Shown here: piece after piece, positions 40,168 to 49,685 of the stretch
Numbering within the stretch: position 1 is the stretch's first letter
Layout of the letters: each line of letters opens with the position of its first letter
From: Pectinatus sp.
GTDB taxonomy: Bacteria > Bacillota > Negativicutes > Selenomonadales > Selenomonadaceae
DNA length: 64,000 bases
Direction of reading: 5' to 3'
Assembly (NCBI GenBank): GCA_020025135.1
Contig: JAHHSQ010000003.1
Coordinates: 1 to 64,000, forward strand
Translations under genes and position numbers: made by a program
Notes under the pieces: model-generated
The model's database searches: none
What the model was told of the DNA's origin: nothing
Seen by the model: only the letters and a program-made list of their open reading frames with translations

Positions 40168-41120
40168 CGCTCTCACCTTTCTTATTCACCATGAATTTTA
40201 AAACACTATCCGGTACTAATCCTTCTAACTCTCCGCCAAACTGCATAACTTCTCGCACTACCGAAGAACTGAGATAAGAATACTCATGACGAGTTCTCAA
40301 ATACATTACTTCCACAGAGGGAAGCACCTTTTTCAGCAATAATTCTTGCGTTTCTTCATATCTGAAATTCCTCTGCCAATCCAATACATATTGACAGTTT
40401 AGAAATATTGTTCACACCCAATCGCTACTTTGAATGCAGTTCTCACAAACTTCTTCAGTTTTCACCAAAGCACAGACTATATCTTTTCCATACCCAAACG
40501 GGGGTTAGGCGAAACCACTTCCGCACGCTCGTGCGTACTTCCCTCACGAGGAATAGTCGTTGAAGATTCTCCTATTAAGAGCTTTCCTGCTGGTTGCCGA
40601 TTTACATAAACTTAGGATTTAACCATATTCCATCCAGTTAATTTTTTCTGCTTTCGCTGCCTTATCGCTTGTTTTTTTTCACTTCTGCGCTATTGCTCAA
40701 CTGGCTTTACGGTATTCCAGCAATTCGATTTCTTTGTGGCATAGCTCGTAGCTATGACTACATACAAATTTCTCTATATGCTTACTAAATAGGCAATTTA
40801 TATCTCAAATTATATATACCATATTTTGCCGAATTAATAAAATCATTTTGATTGCGAATACCGCGCACGACGACATCTATTTTATTTTGCCGAATATATT
40901 CGCTCAAAAGACCTTCTGAAACATCAATGCACACATTGGAAAAACTTTTCGTCGCTTCCTTCAAAAAATACTGACGCTCTTGCCAAGTAAAAAAAGGTTT
41001 CTTGCGCACATTGTGAAAAACAGCCACTACCAGTTCATCTGCCCACTTAGCTGCGCGTTCGATAATATCTAAATGGCCTAATGTCACGGGGTCAAAACTG
41101 CCCGGAAACAGCACTTTCAT
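40154..41120 (-). CDS. coaD: Phosphopantetheine adenylyltransferase, interrupted by a group I intron
   Basis: Exons 41120-40837 and 40376-40154 join in phase 2 to give a 168-aa protein, close to the usual 160. Exon 1 has the nucleotidyltransferase start FPGSFDPVTLGHLDII and the VVVRGIRNQNDF motif. Exon 2 has the ISSS-like signature EYSYLSSSVVREV and FGGELEGLVP. CoaD makes dephospho-CoA and is essential in most bacteria. Translation of unspliced mRNA would end shortly after the RNQNDF motif. Its 5' end overlaps rsmD by 29 nt and its 3' end overlaps the coiled-coil gene. Confidence 0.88.
40377..40836 (-). ncRNA. Group I intron in coaD (460 nt)
   Basis: Minus-strand core: P (TTGCTGG, 40717-40725), Q (AACCAGCAGG, about 40583-40600), R (CTTCAACGACTA, 40554-40568), S (AAGATATAGTCT, 40474-40485). 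P7 is GACTA/TAGTC; P4 is TGCTGG/CCAGCA. The exon ends GATTTTAT and the intron starts TAATTC. Guide TAGTAAG pairs with TTTAT/TA, giving U.G at the splice site. A GGCAA/TTGCC hairpin extends P1. The end GGATTG precedes exon GCAGAGG. The 3' boundary is set by frame and CoaD alignment, so it is a little less sure than in ubiA. Confidence 0.88.
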
Positions 41121-41685
41121 TTTTTTCTTCTTCCCTTCTCTGCAAAATATGGATAACCGTAGTTTTTCCATAATTGCGGCTACGCCAAATCTCCCAAAGA
41201 TGAGATATTTCTGGCAATTTTTCATCTTGCCCCATTTCCAAAACGAGAAAACCGCCTACATTAATTAAATCATGCTCAGTCAAATACAACAAAATCTGCT
41301 CGGTCAAACCTTTATGATAAGGTGGGTCAGAAAAAATCAAATCGCATTTTACTTGCTTTCTCTTCAAAACACCCAACTGTTGGAAGACATCGCCAGCGCA
41401 AACAACTGCTTTCTCTTGCTGATGCGTATGCTCGATATTTGATTTTACAGCCAATAAACTGTCTCTATCTCTGTCAATAAAATAAGCCTTTTGGGCACCA
41501 CGACTCAAGGCCTCGAGACCTAAAGCCCCGCTACCAGCAAATAAATCCAAAACTATCTTATCGGATAGGTGCGGTTGCAGAATATTAAATAGTGACTCTT
41601 TAATCCTATCTGCAGTGGGCCTAGTCGTCAAACCCTTCGGGGCCTTTAGCTTACTGCCACGGGCTGTACCACTAATAATACGCAT
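41092..41685 (-). CDS. rsmD: 16S rRNA (guanine-N2)-methyltransferase RsmD
   Basis: About 197 aa from the ATG at 41685 (six codons shorter than the longest frame, because MRIISGTARGSKLKAP is the family N-terminus). The SAM site is VLDLFAGSGALGLEALSRGA, and the base-binding motif is FSDPPYHKGL. It methylates G966 of 16S rRNA. It overlaps coaD by 29 nt, the common rsmD-coaD arrangement. Confidence 0.93.
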   Translation of the reverse strand: MRIISGTARGSKLKAPKGLTTRPTADRIKESLFNILQPHLSDKIVLDLFAGSGALGLEALSRGAQKAYFIDRDRDSLLAVKSNIEHTHQQEKAVVCAGDVFQQLGVLKRKQVKCDLIFSDPPYHKGLTEQILLYLTEHDLINVGGFLVLEMGQDEKLPEISHLWEIWRSRNYGKTTVIHILQRREEEKNESAVSGQF

Positions 41686-41742
41686 TTCATCCCTCATTCG
41701 CAATAAAATTTTACAATTTACATGGAGTAAAAGTTCGCCTTA

Positions 41743-43647
41743 TCATTTCAATAATTCTCTTCTCAAGCGATAATATTCTTGAGAATAAAACGGCCTATTT
41801 TGTGATTCTCGCCAATCAAAACCGTACGCCGTGTCGCTCACGGCTAATACCGGTGGAGCTTGTAACCTTTTCGCTACCGCTATACCGCTAAAGAGATTCC
41901 ACCAACGTTCTAAATCTTCGACAAACGCTTGGTCTGTCGGAAAATACCTTTTTACCAAGCCTTGAGCACAGCCTATTTTCGCTTCTAAACAATTTTCCCT
42001 GTACCAAAGCAAAATATCTTCCGGCGTGGCCTGCTCTGTCCTTGCTACAAAACTACGGAAAAGATAATCGTGATAATCATAATGTATAGGGTCGCCTTTC
42101 CCCGCCTCAACATCTTGAGCAGCTGAAAGTTCCGCACTCGGTGGCAAAGAAAAAATGGCCTCTGGTATCACCATCCGCCCATAAACCTGCTCATTTAAAT
42201 AACGCCCCAGTGCATATACTTGATATTTCCATAAATCAGCTAAAGCAGCTAAAAAACCAGACAAATCACCATACAGAGTTGAATACCCCACAGACATTTC
42301 TGTTTTATTAGCATTACACGTAAAAACGCCTCCTACCGCTGCGGCCACACCAGCTAGTAGGCGTGAAGAACGGTCTCTTGCCTGAATATTTTCTATCTGT
42401 AATCCAGAAATTTGTAAATATTGACTTGCACTTTGCTGAGGTCGACGGATTTCCACCTGACGCAATTCTTGCACAGTATTTTGTACAGCCTTTTCAATCG
42501 GCAAGGTCAAATAAAAACAATTTAAATTTTCTGCCAACTGCATCGCTAAATTGCGCGTTGTTTGACTATTATACCGGCTCGGCATATTGACCAAAAAAAG
42601 ATTATCGCTTCCCACCACTTGTGCATACAAGGCTGCCGCCACAGCGGAATCAATTCCGCCCGATATACCAATGACAATTTTCTTCAGACGGATTTGTTGC
42701 AAAAAAGTTTTAATTCCATAAGTAAGGGTCTGATAAATATGTGCTTCTGGGGACAGCAATGGTTCTATCTTCGCCTCGCCTAAGGAAAATAATCCTGACT
42801 CATAATTTGGTGCCTGCAACAATATATTACCGTCTGCACCATAAACGGCACTAGCACCATCAAAAGTGTACATTGTTTTGCCAATATTTTGTAGACCAAT
42901 ATTATTGACATAAAAAAGAGGCACAGCATGCCTTAGAGCATGGCGCGAAAAAATACGCCGGCGCTGAACATCTTTTTTCTCTGTATAAGGAGAAGCTGAG
43001 ATATTAAAGATACAGTCTAAATTACCGTGGCTGGCAATAATTTGTAACGGTGAATAACCGTAGTTATCATCCCAACCATCTTCACACAAAAGACAAGCGC
43101 AATGCAAATTTCTTTTTCCCAAAGGAATAGTCAATGGCTGTAATAATTCTTCCATTGATTGACCTAATTCCAAGGCAAGCATTTCCATACTAAAAAAATA
43201 ACGGCTATCAGAGAACTCACTATAATTAGGTAGTAATGTTTTTACGCTAAAGGGATAAGGGAAATTTTTCGGGGCAATCAACTTACCATCACGTGCCACA
43301 AAAAAAGCATTGTATTTACGCACACTGCCATCACGATTGCGTTTTTTCCTATCTACGGCAACACTGCCAAAAATAATGGTTAGACCTTCGCTAGCAGCAA
43401 TTACTTCCTCGTTACACCTTTCGCACTCTCTTACGAAGGATTCGCTCTTCCATAAGTCACCGATAAAATACCCTGGTATTACTAATTCTGAAAAGACAAT
43501 CGCCTCATAATTAGTTTGCTTGGCCTTCTCTATGTAATGGAGCATCTGCTCTAAATTTCTTTGTGGTTGACCAGCCTCTACCTCTAATTGACAAAGGCAA
43601 ATTTTTTTTTGCCAATTTACATGGTCACATTCTCTATTGCTAAGGAT
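41743..43647 (-). CDS. nadE: Glutamine-dependent NAD synthetase; start codon unclear
   Basis: About 620-634 aa. The N-terminal nitrilase-type glutaminase domain (SELVIPGYFIGD, LLCEDGWDDNYGYSP) feeds ammonia to the synthetase. The synthetase has VIGISGGIDSAVAAALYAQ, the Walker-like ATP loop, then LSGFLAALADLWKYQVYALG. The first canonical start (ATG, 43545) would delete the first strand of the glutaminase fold. The frame is open to TAG further upstream and encodes KICLCQLEVEAGQPQRNLEQ, the true N-terminus. No ATG, GTG or TTG lies between. An AGGAGGGGG site precedes ATC at 43647; I list that position with low certainty. Confidence 0.85.
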   Translation of the reverse strand: MLSNRECDHVNWQKKICLCQLEVEAGQPQRNLEQMLHYIEKAKQTNYEAIVFSELVIPGYFIGDLWKSESFVRECERCNEEVIAASEGLTIIFGSVAVDRKKRNRDGSVRKYNAFFVARDGKLIAPKNFPYPFSVKTLLPNYSEFSDSRYFFSMEMLALELGQSMEELLQPLTIPLGKRNLHCACLLCEDGWDDNYGYSPLQIIASHGNLDCIFNISASPYTEKKDVQRRRIFSRHALRHAVPLFYVNNIGLQNIGKTMYTFDGASAVYGADGNILLQAPNYESGLFSLGEAKIEPLLSPEAHIYQTLTYGIKTFLQQIRLKKIVIGISGGIDSAVAAALYAQVVGSDNLFLVNMPSRYNSQTTRNLAMQLAENLNCFYLTLPIEKAVQNTVQELRQVEIRRPQQSASQYLQISGLQIENIQARDRSSRLLAGVAAAVGGVFTCNANKTEMSVGYSTLYGDLSGFLAALADLWKYQVYALGRYLNEQVYGRMVIPEAIFSLPPSAELSAAQDVEAGKGDPIHYDYHDYLFRSFVARTEQATPEDILLWYRENCLEAKIGCAQGLVKRYFPTDQAFVEDLERWWNLFSGIAVAKRLQAPPVLAVSDTAYGFDWRESQNRPFYSQEYYRLRRELLK

Positions 43648-44133
43648 TTTTTCCCCCTCCTATTGCCTTTGATATCTAAAATCACTGAAAATTTTCTCTG
43701 TCCTGATAAAATAGGCCTGCCAATTACTGGCAAGCTATACTATCTCCTCGGCATGACATTATTCAATTAACAATCAATATGTGGTGAAATATTTATTTTC
43801 AAACGGACAGTGATAGGTAGCTTATCGTTGTTTTATTTCTCAAAAATAAGCTTACCTTTATATTTTCACCCCTTCACATAAAAATTACCAAGAAACTCTC
43901 ATCTGACATCTCTAAACCTACGGCTATCTCAGTCAGACAAAATATACCTATATTATAACATTTTTCCTGAAATCTGCCATATATTAAACCGATAAAACCA
44001 TTCCTGCCTTTTAATGTTATACTTCTAGCAGAAGATTTTTTTAAAAATGTTTTAGCAATTGCATAAAAATTCAAACTATGATATTATGATAGGCACGGAA
44101 TTATCATGCTTCCAGAATGGAGTGTTTAAATAG
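43648..44133. other. Divergent promoter region between nadE and the gluconate operon
   Basis: About 485 AT-rich nt with no supportable gene. An inverted repeat (AGCTTAT/ATAAGCT, at about 43822-43857) may be an operator or transcript end. Short frames here have no family features. Confidence 0.4.
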
Positions 44134-45681
44134 ATGTCAAAAAATAGCAAAATCGCCGTATGGATTGGCGTCGATGTCGGCACCACTGGTGTCCGTGCCA
44201 TCGCCTACGATACCGAAGGAAAACGCCAAGCCTATGCAGAGGGTTTTTATCCACTTTTGACCCCCCATCCAAGTTGGGCTGAACAAGACCCACGCGAAAT
44301 ATATAAGACGGTAAAAAAAGTCATCAAAGAAGCTGTTCGCATTCTCTACTATAAAAATATTGAAGTGCTCGGCATTGCCTTTAGTACCGTCATGCATAGT
44401 TTTGCTGGTCTCGACAAAGACAAAAAACCCATCATGTACATGCAAACTTGGGCCGATAGTCGTAGTGCAGATATCGCCAAAAAATTGCGTCAAGATGAAG
44501 TGCTCTCTCAAAACTTTTACGAAAAAACCTGTTGTCCTATCCACGCTTGCTATCCACTAGCCAAATTATTGTGGTTAAAGGAAAATCGTCCCGATACATT
44601 TGAACAGATGAAATACATCGGTTCTTTAAAGGACTACCTCTTCCAAAAATTCACTGATGAATGGTGTATCGACCATTCTACCGCCAGTACAAGTGGGTTC
44701 TACAACGTTCACACCCGCTCTTGGGATGAAGAAATTCTCGCCTTTGCCGGTGTCAAGAAATCTTATCTTCCTCCCATCGTCCCCACCACCTATCAGGGAC
44801 ACCTCAGTGCTAAACAAGCCGAAGAACTGCACCTGCCGATATATTTACCAGTAGTCATTGGTGCCACAGACGGCGTGCTAGTCAATATCGGCATAGGCGC
44901 TGTAGAGCATGGTCAGCTTAGTGCTACAATTGGCACCAGTGGCGCCATGCGCATGCTCACTCCAGAGCCCCTTATCGACAAAAAAAGACGCACCTGGTGC
45001 TACAATTTAACAGAAGATATCTGGGTAGTAGGCGGTGCTATCAATAACGGAGGCATGATTTTACGCTGGTTGCGCGATAAGGTCTGCCACTACAATGCCA
45101 GCCGCTTAGAAGACTTGGCCGTTGACCCATACGATTTAATGACCTTAAAGGCTAAATACATCCGCCCTGGTTCAGATGGTTTAATAATGTTACCATTTCT
45201 CACTGGTGAGCGCGCTCCCTATTGGAATTCCGAATTGCGGGGCATGTTCTTCGGTCTTTCTTTAAACCACGATTTGGCGCATATGATTCGTGCCAGCATG
45301 GAAGGTATCTGTTACAGTCTAAACAGTGTCTTTCGCATTTTACAGGATTTCGGCAATATAAATGACATTCGCATCAGCGGTTCTTTCACCAAATCACCGC
45401 TCTGGGTACAAATGCTCGCCGATATTTTAAAACACGACCTAGTACTCACCAATAATAATGAAGGAGCAGCATTTGGCGCTGCTGCACTCGGCTTTCTCGC
45501 CTCTGGCCTCATCAAAAATATTGGCGAAATGAAAAAATTTAGTCTGCCAAAGCAAATTTTCTTGCCTAATCAAGAAAACGCTGCTACTTACGATGCACTC
45601 TATGCCATCTTTAGCAGTCTCTACGAAAAACTTGAAGGAGAATTTGCTTCTATCTATCAATTTCAACAAAAACTTGATTAA
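44134..45681 (+). CDS. gntK: Gluconokinase, FGGY family
   Basis: 515 aa. N-terminal FGGY motif IGVDVGTTGVRAIAYD, and the C-terminal ATP-binding region includes RASMEGICYSLNSVFR and RISGSFTKSPLWVQMLADIL. Phosphorylates gluconate at C6. The neighbours gnd and gntP make gluconate the probable substrate, although FGGY enzymes vary. A GGAGTG ribosome site precedes the ATG. First gene of a gluconate-to-pentose-phosphate operon. Confidence 0.9.
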   Translation: MSKNSKIAVWIGVDVGTTGVRAIAYDTEGKRQAYAEGFYPLLTPHPSWAEQDPREIYKTVKKVIKEAVRILYYKNIEVLGIAFSTVMHSFAGLDKDKKPIMYMQTWADSRSADIAKKLRQDEVLSQNFYEKTCCPIHACYPLAKLLWLKENRPDTFEQMKYIGSLKDYLFQKFTDEWCIDHSTASTSGFYNVHTRSWDEEILAFAGVKKSYLPPIVPTTYQGHLSAKQAEELHLPIYLPVVIGATDGVLVNIGIGAVEHGQLSATIGTSGAMRMLTPEPLIDKKRRTWCYNLTEDIWVVGGAINNGGMILRWLRDKVCHYNASRLEDLAVDPYDLMTLKAKYIRPGSDGLIMLPFLTGERAPYWNSELRGMFFGLSLNHDLAHMIRASMEGICYSLNSVFRILQDFGNINDIRISGSFTKSPLWVQMLADILKHDLVLTNNNEGAAFGAAALGFLASGLIKNIGEMKKFSLPKQIFLPNQENAATYDALYAIFSSLYEKLEGEFASIYQFQQKLD

Positions 45682-45715
45682 AAATCACAAATAAACATAC
45701 CTCGAGGAGATAATT

Positions 45716-47116
45716 ATGAATATAGGTATCATCGGCATGGGCGTAATGGGGCATAATCTCGCCCTCAATATGGCCGACCATGACTTTCAGGTTGCCTGCT
45801 ACAACCGCACTGCTTCCGTAACTGAAGAAGTGTTCAAAAAATATCCACATGCCAATATGCACGCCTTCTACAATCTAGAAGAATTTGTTAACGCTCTTGA
45901 AAAACCGCGCAAAATAATGTTGATGATAAAGGCAGGACAAGCTGTCGATGCTGTCATTGGTCAATTATTGCCTTTATTATCTACCGGAGACATCATTCTC
46001 GACGGTGGCAATTCTTTCTTCCAAGACACAATTAAACGCAGTGCCGAATTAGAAGCGAAAGGTATTCACTACTTCGGTGTCGGCATCTCTGGCGGTGAAG
46101 AAGGAGCTAGAAAAGGTCCAGCCATCATGCCCGGCGGAAAAAAAGAAATCTACCCTCAGATACAAGACATTCTAGAAAGCATTGCTGCGAAAGCAGAGGG
46201 TGAACCATGTTGTCACTATATCGGCACAGACGGAGCAGGTCATTTCGTTAAAATGGTCCATAACGGCATCGAATACGCTGATATGCAACTGCTAGCTGAA
46301 ACCTACCTACTCTTAAAAGAGGTAGCTGGATTGAGCAATAAAGAGATTTCCGATATATTTGTCGATTGGAACAAAGGCGAACTCCACAGCTATTTGCTCG
46401 GCATCACTGCTGATATCTTGGCAGATAAAGATGTCGACGGTACTGATTTAATCGACCACATACTCGACCTTTCTAGCCAAAAAGGGACCGGTAAATGGAC
46501 AGGTATTGAAGCGTTAAACGAAGGCATCGATGTATCACTCATCACCGCCGCTTGTAACGCCAGATTTATGTCTAATTTCCTCACTGAACGTCAATCTGGC
46601 AGTAAACTAATTTCCAAAACAGCTGTCCACCCGCAAGTAAAAGATGATTTTATTGAAAGCGTCAGAAAAAGTCTCTATGTGGGAAAAATTGTCGCCTATG
46701 CACAAGGCTTTTCTCTCTATAAGGCAGCTTCTACTAAATACGAATGGCATTTAGATTTGGGTGAAATTGCCTCCATTTTCCGCGGTGGTTGTATCATTCA
46801 AGCTCGGTTCCTCAACGATATCACCAATGCCTACGCAGCCGAAAAAACCGCTGCCAATTTGCTCTTTACCCAATTCTTCTTAAAACAAGTCAATGCGAAT
46901 AAGCAAGACCTGCAATTGTGTGTAAAAACTGCTATCGACTACGATTTACCAGTTCCAGCATTACTTAATGCCATTGGTTATCTGAATATCGCCAGCAGTA
47001 AATGGATGGGAGCTAATCTCATCGAAGCACAGCGCGACTATTTTGGGGCTCATACCTTTGCCCGCACCGACAAAACTGGTAAGTTTCACCATATTTGGCA
47101 ACACAGAAAAATATAA
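45716..47116 (+). CDS. gnd: 6-phosphogluconate dehydrogenase (decarboxylating)
   Basis: 466 aa. N-terminal Rossmann motif IGIIGMGVMGHNLALNMADH. The family signature FHHIWQ-like end and the catalytic motif GAGHFVKMVHNGIEYADMQ, with the key lysine and glutamate, are present. FGVGISGGEEGARKGPAIMPG is the substrate loop. It converts 6-phosphogluconate, the product of the kinase upstream, to ribulose 5-phosphate and CO2. The coenzyme is probably NADP or NAD; not decided. Confidence 0.95.
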   Translation: MNIGIIGMGVMGHNLALNMADHDFQVACYNRTASVTEEVFKKYPHANMHAFYNLEEFVNALEKPRKIMLMIKAGQAVDAVIGQLLPLLSTGDIILDGGNSFFQDTIKRSAELEAKGIHYFGVGISGGEEGARKGPAIMPGGKKEIYPQIQDILESIAAKAEGEPCCHYIGTDGAGHFVKMVHNGIEYADMQLLAETYLLLKEVAGLSNKEISDIFVDWNKGELHSYLLGITADILADKDVDGTDLIDHILDLSSQKGTGKWTGIEALNEGIDVSLITAACNARFMSNFLTERQSGSKLISKTAVHPQVKDDFIESVRKSLYVGKIVAYAQGFSLYKAASTKYEWHLDLGEIASIFRGGCIIQARFLNDITNAYAAEKTAANLLFTQFFLKQVNANKQDLQLCVKTAIDYDLPVPALLNAIGYLNIASSKWMGANLIEAQRDYFGAHTFARTDKTGKFHHIWQHRKI

Positions 47117-47140
47117 TAAATTGAAAGGGGAATTTTCCCA

Positions 47141-48454
47141 ATGCCTTTAATAATCCTCGCTTGTGGGATTTTCATCCTGTTCTTCTTAATTATCAAAGTA
47201 AAATTAAACAGCTTTATTTCTCTACTCTTAGTAGCTGGCTTAGTCGGTTATGCAGAGGGGTTACCTATCGTCAAATTAATTCCAACTATCACAAAGGGTT
47301 TAGGTGGCACCCTCGGTGGACTCGCCATCATCCTTTCTTTTGGTGCTATCCTCGGCAAATTAATGGCCGAAAGTGGCGGTGCCCAACGCATTGCTACCAC
47401 CATGATTAACCTCTTCGGCAAAGAAAAGGTCAAATGGGCCGTTTGTTTAACCGGCGTAGTAGTTGGTATCGCCCTCTTCTATGAAATCGGTTTTGTCCTC
47501 TTGATTCCCCTTATTTTTACCATTGCTTCTTCTGCGGGCATTCCTCTCTTAGAAGTTGGTATTCCAATGGCAGCCGCATTATCAGTAACCCACGGATTTT
47601 TACCACCTCACCCTGGACCAACTGCTATTGCTATCATTTACAAAGCCGATATCGGCACTACTCTCTTATATGGCCTCATTATCGCTATTCCTACCGCCAT
47701 TGTTGCTGGACCGCTTTTTTATAACTTAGTTCGCAATATCAAGGCTCATGTTCCAGATGGTTTATATACACCAAAGATTTTTAAAGAAGAAGAGATGCCA
47801 AGTTTTGGCATCAGCGTCTTCACCGCTCTAGTTCCGGTCATCTTGATGGCAGCTGATGCTATCGGTAAGATGACTTTGCCCAAAGGCTCACTTTTAAATG
47901 TCCTTAATTTTCTGGGCAATCCTAATATTGCTCTTACCATCTCCATCTTTATCGCCTTCTACACCTTTGGTATCAGTCGCGGTAAAACCATGCCAGAAAT
48001 TATGAAAACCGTGGAAAGTGGCATTGTCGCCATCGCCATGATTCTTCTCATCGTTGGTGCCGGCGGTGCTTTAAAACAAATCCTTATCGACAGTGGCGTT
48101 GGCATGTACATCGGTAAAATGGTAGAACACTCTGCCCTCTCGCCACTCTTCCTCGCTTGGCTCATTGCCGCTGTAATTCGCATCGCTTGCGGTTCTGCTA
48201 CCGTAGCGGCCCTCACAGCTGGTGGCATAGTTGCCCCTCTCATTTCCATCACTGGTGCTGACCCACAACTCATGGTGCTCGCTACCGGTGCGGGGAGCTT
48301 AATTGTCAGCCCCCCCAATGACCCTGGCTTCTGGCTCTTCAAAGAATTTTTTGGTTTGACCATTAAAGATACTATTAAAACGTGGTGTTGCTTAGAAACC
48401 ATTATTTCTGTAATGGGACTTTTAGGCGTACTCACCATATCATTATTTGTTTAA
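47141..48454 (+). CDS. gntP: Gluconate:H+ symporter, GntP family
   Basis: 437 aa with 12 or so hydrophobic segments. GntP family signatures are GLGGTLGGLAIILSFGAILG, the EIGFVLLIPLIF helix, the PPHPGPTAIA loop and GSATVAALTAGGIVAPLI, ending near PPNDPGFWLFKEFFGLT. Imports gluconate for gntK. Third gene of the operon, followed by a hairpin and the regulator. Confidence 0.93.
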   Translation: MPLIILACGIFILFFLIIKVKLNSFISLLLVAGLVGYAEGLPIVKLIPTITKGLGGTLGGLAIILSFGAILGKLMAESGGAQRIATTMINLFGKEKVKWAVCLTGVVVGIALFYEIGFVLLIPLIFTIASSAGIPLLEVGIPMAAALSVTHGFLPPHPGPTAIAIIYKADIGTTLLYGLIIAIPTAIVAGPLFYNLVRNIKAHVPDGLYTPKIFKEEEMPSFGISVFTALVPVILMAADAIGKMTLPKGSLLNVLNFLGNPNIALTISIFIAFYTFGISRGKTMPEIMKTVESGIVAIAMILLIVGAGGALKQILIDSGVGMYIGKMVEHSALSPLFLAWLIAAVIRIACGSATVAALTAGGIVAPLISITGADPQLMVLATGAGSLIVSPPNDPGFWLFKEFFGLTIKDTIKTWCCLETIISVMGLLGVLTISLFV

Positions 48455-48458
48455 TACT

Positions 48459-48485
48459 AACCGTCTCTCATTTTGAGAGGCGGTT
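48459..48485 (+). terminator. Hairpin after gntP
   Basis: AACCGTCTCTC (48459-48469) pairs with GAGAGGCGGTT (48475-48485), with one G.T wobble. There is no immediate T-run, so it may be a weak terminator or an mRNA stabiliser before the regulator gene. Confidence 0.5.
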
Positions 48486-48611
48486 AAGCACAATTTAGGC
48501 TATTTTTGTTTTTTCTATGTAAAGAAAGGACACCGATTATTTTTTCGTGCCATTTACAAGATATTTACAGAAAGGAAGGATTGTGCCCTCAACTGGCACA
48601 GATTTGGCAAA

Positions 48612-49472
48612 ATGGAATGTATACAAGAAATGATGCAAAAAATTCCTATCTTACGCAGTTCTTATAAAGATTTGACAAAGTCAGAAAGGCGTATTGCAGA
48701 ATACATTTGCACAAACTTAGATGTTTTCATGAATTTGACAATTTCCGAAATTGCTGTTCATACTGGTAGTTCTGAAATTACGGTTTCTCGCTTTTGCAAG
48801 AAATTGGGATTTAATGGCTTGCAAGATTTTAAAATCGCCCTTGCTAGAGAAACACAATTTGGCGATGAAGGCATCTATGAAGATATTGAAAAAGATGACA
48901 ACTCCATCACCATCGCCAGCAAAATATTTAGCAATATCAGTGATGGACTCAAAGATACCCTCAGTCTACTCGATTTTTCTGATGTGGATAAAGCCGTTTC
49001 CCTTTTAGATAAAGCTAATCGCGTAGCTGCCTATGGCTTCGGCAACTCTGCCACAGTTTGTTATGATATCGAAACTCGCTTTATCCGCTTTGGTATCCCA
49101 GTGCAAGCCTATTCTGACGCGCATCAACAATGCACGTCCGCCTCTTTTCTCAAAGAAGGGGACGTGGTCATTGCTGTTTCACACACCGGCTCTACAATAG
49201 AACTTCTCGAGGCCGTCGATGTAGCCAAGAAAAATGGCGCTAATGTTATCGCCATCACCAGTCATGCCCGTTCACCTTTGACTAAATTAGCGGATATTTC
49301 TCTTATCGGCATGGGGCGCGAAGTACATTACCGCTCAGAATCCGTAGCCTCCCGCCTCATTCATATTGCCATTTCCGACCTTCTCTACATCTGTCTAGCG
49401 ATGAGACACCACGACACTTACATCAAAAATATCCGCCGTATGCGTAAAATTATCTCTCGCAAACGACTCTAA
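48612..49472 (+). CDS. RpiR-family transcriptional regulator (HTH-SIS)
   Basis: 286 aa. N-terminal HTH_6: LTKSERRIAEYICTNLD and SEITVSRFCKKLGFNGLQDF. The C-terminal SIS sugar-phosphate domain has YGFGNSATVCYDIETRF and VIAVSHTGSTIELLEA. It probably senses a phosphorylated sugar acid and controls the gluconate operon just upstream (inference). A terminator follows. Confidence 0.9.
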   Translation: MECIQEMMQKIPILRSSYKDLTKSERRIAEYICTNLDVFMNLTISEIAVHTGSSEITVSRFCKKLGFNGLQDFKIALARETQFGDEGIYEDIEKDDNSITIASKIFSNISDGLKDTLSLLDFSDVDKAVSLLDKANRVAAYGFGNSATVCYDIETRFIRFGIPVQAYSDAHQQCTSASFLKEGDVVIAVSHTGSTIELLEAVDVAKKNGANVIAITSHARSPLTKLADISLIGMGREVHYRSESVASRLIHIAISDLLYICLAMRHHDTYIKNIRRMRKIISRKRL

Positions 49473-49483
49473 TAAAAATTTCC

Positions 49484-49520
49484 AAAAAATCCTGCATGAA
49501 AAATATGCAGGATTTTTTGT
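49484..49520 (+). terminator. Intrinsic terminator of the rpiR-type gene
   Basis: AAAAAATCCTGCAT (49484-49497) pairs with ATGCAGGATTTTTT (49505-49518). Confidence 0.9.
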
Positions 49521-49621
49521 TTATCCGCTTTAATGTTTGAGGTTAACTATTCAATTTCCGTTGCCAATAATCTATAAAAATTTATAATTTTACTTTAACT
49601 GTTCTTACCCATTCCCAAGAA

Positions 49622-49653
49622 ACAAAAAAAGCTCCCCTCCCGAAGGAGGGGAA
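49622..49653 (-). terminator. Intrinsic terminator of the decarboxylase gene
   Basis: TCCCCTCC (49633-49640) pairs with GGAGGGGA (49645-49652). On the minus strand a T7 run follows. Confidence 0.9.
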
Positions 49654-49685
49654 CTCTATAATTATCTTAAAACAGAGCCGAAAAA

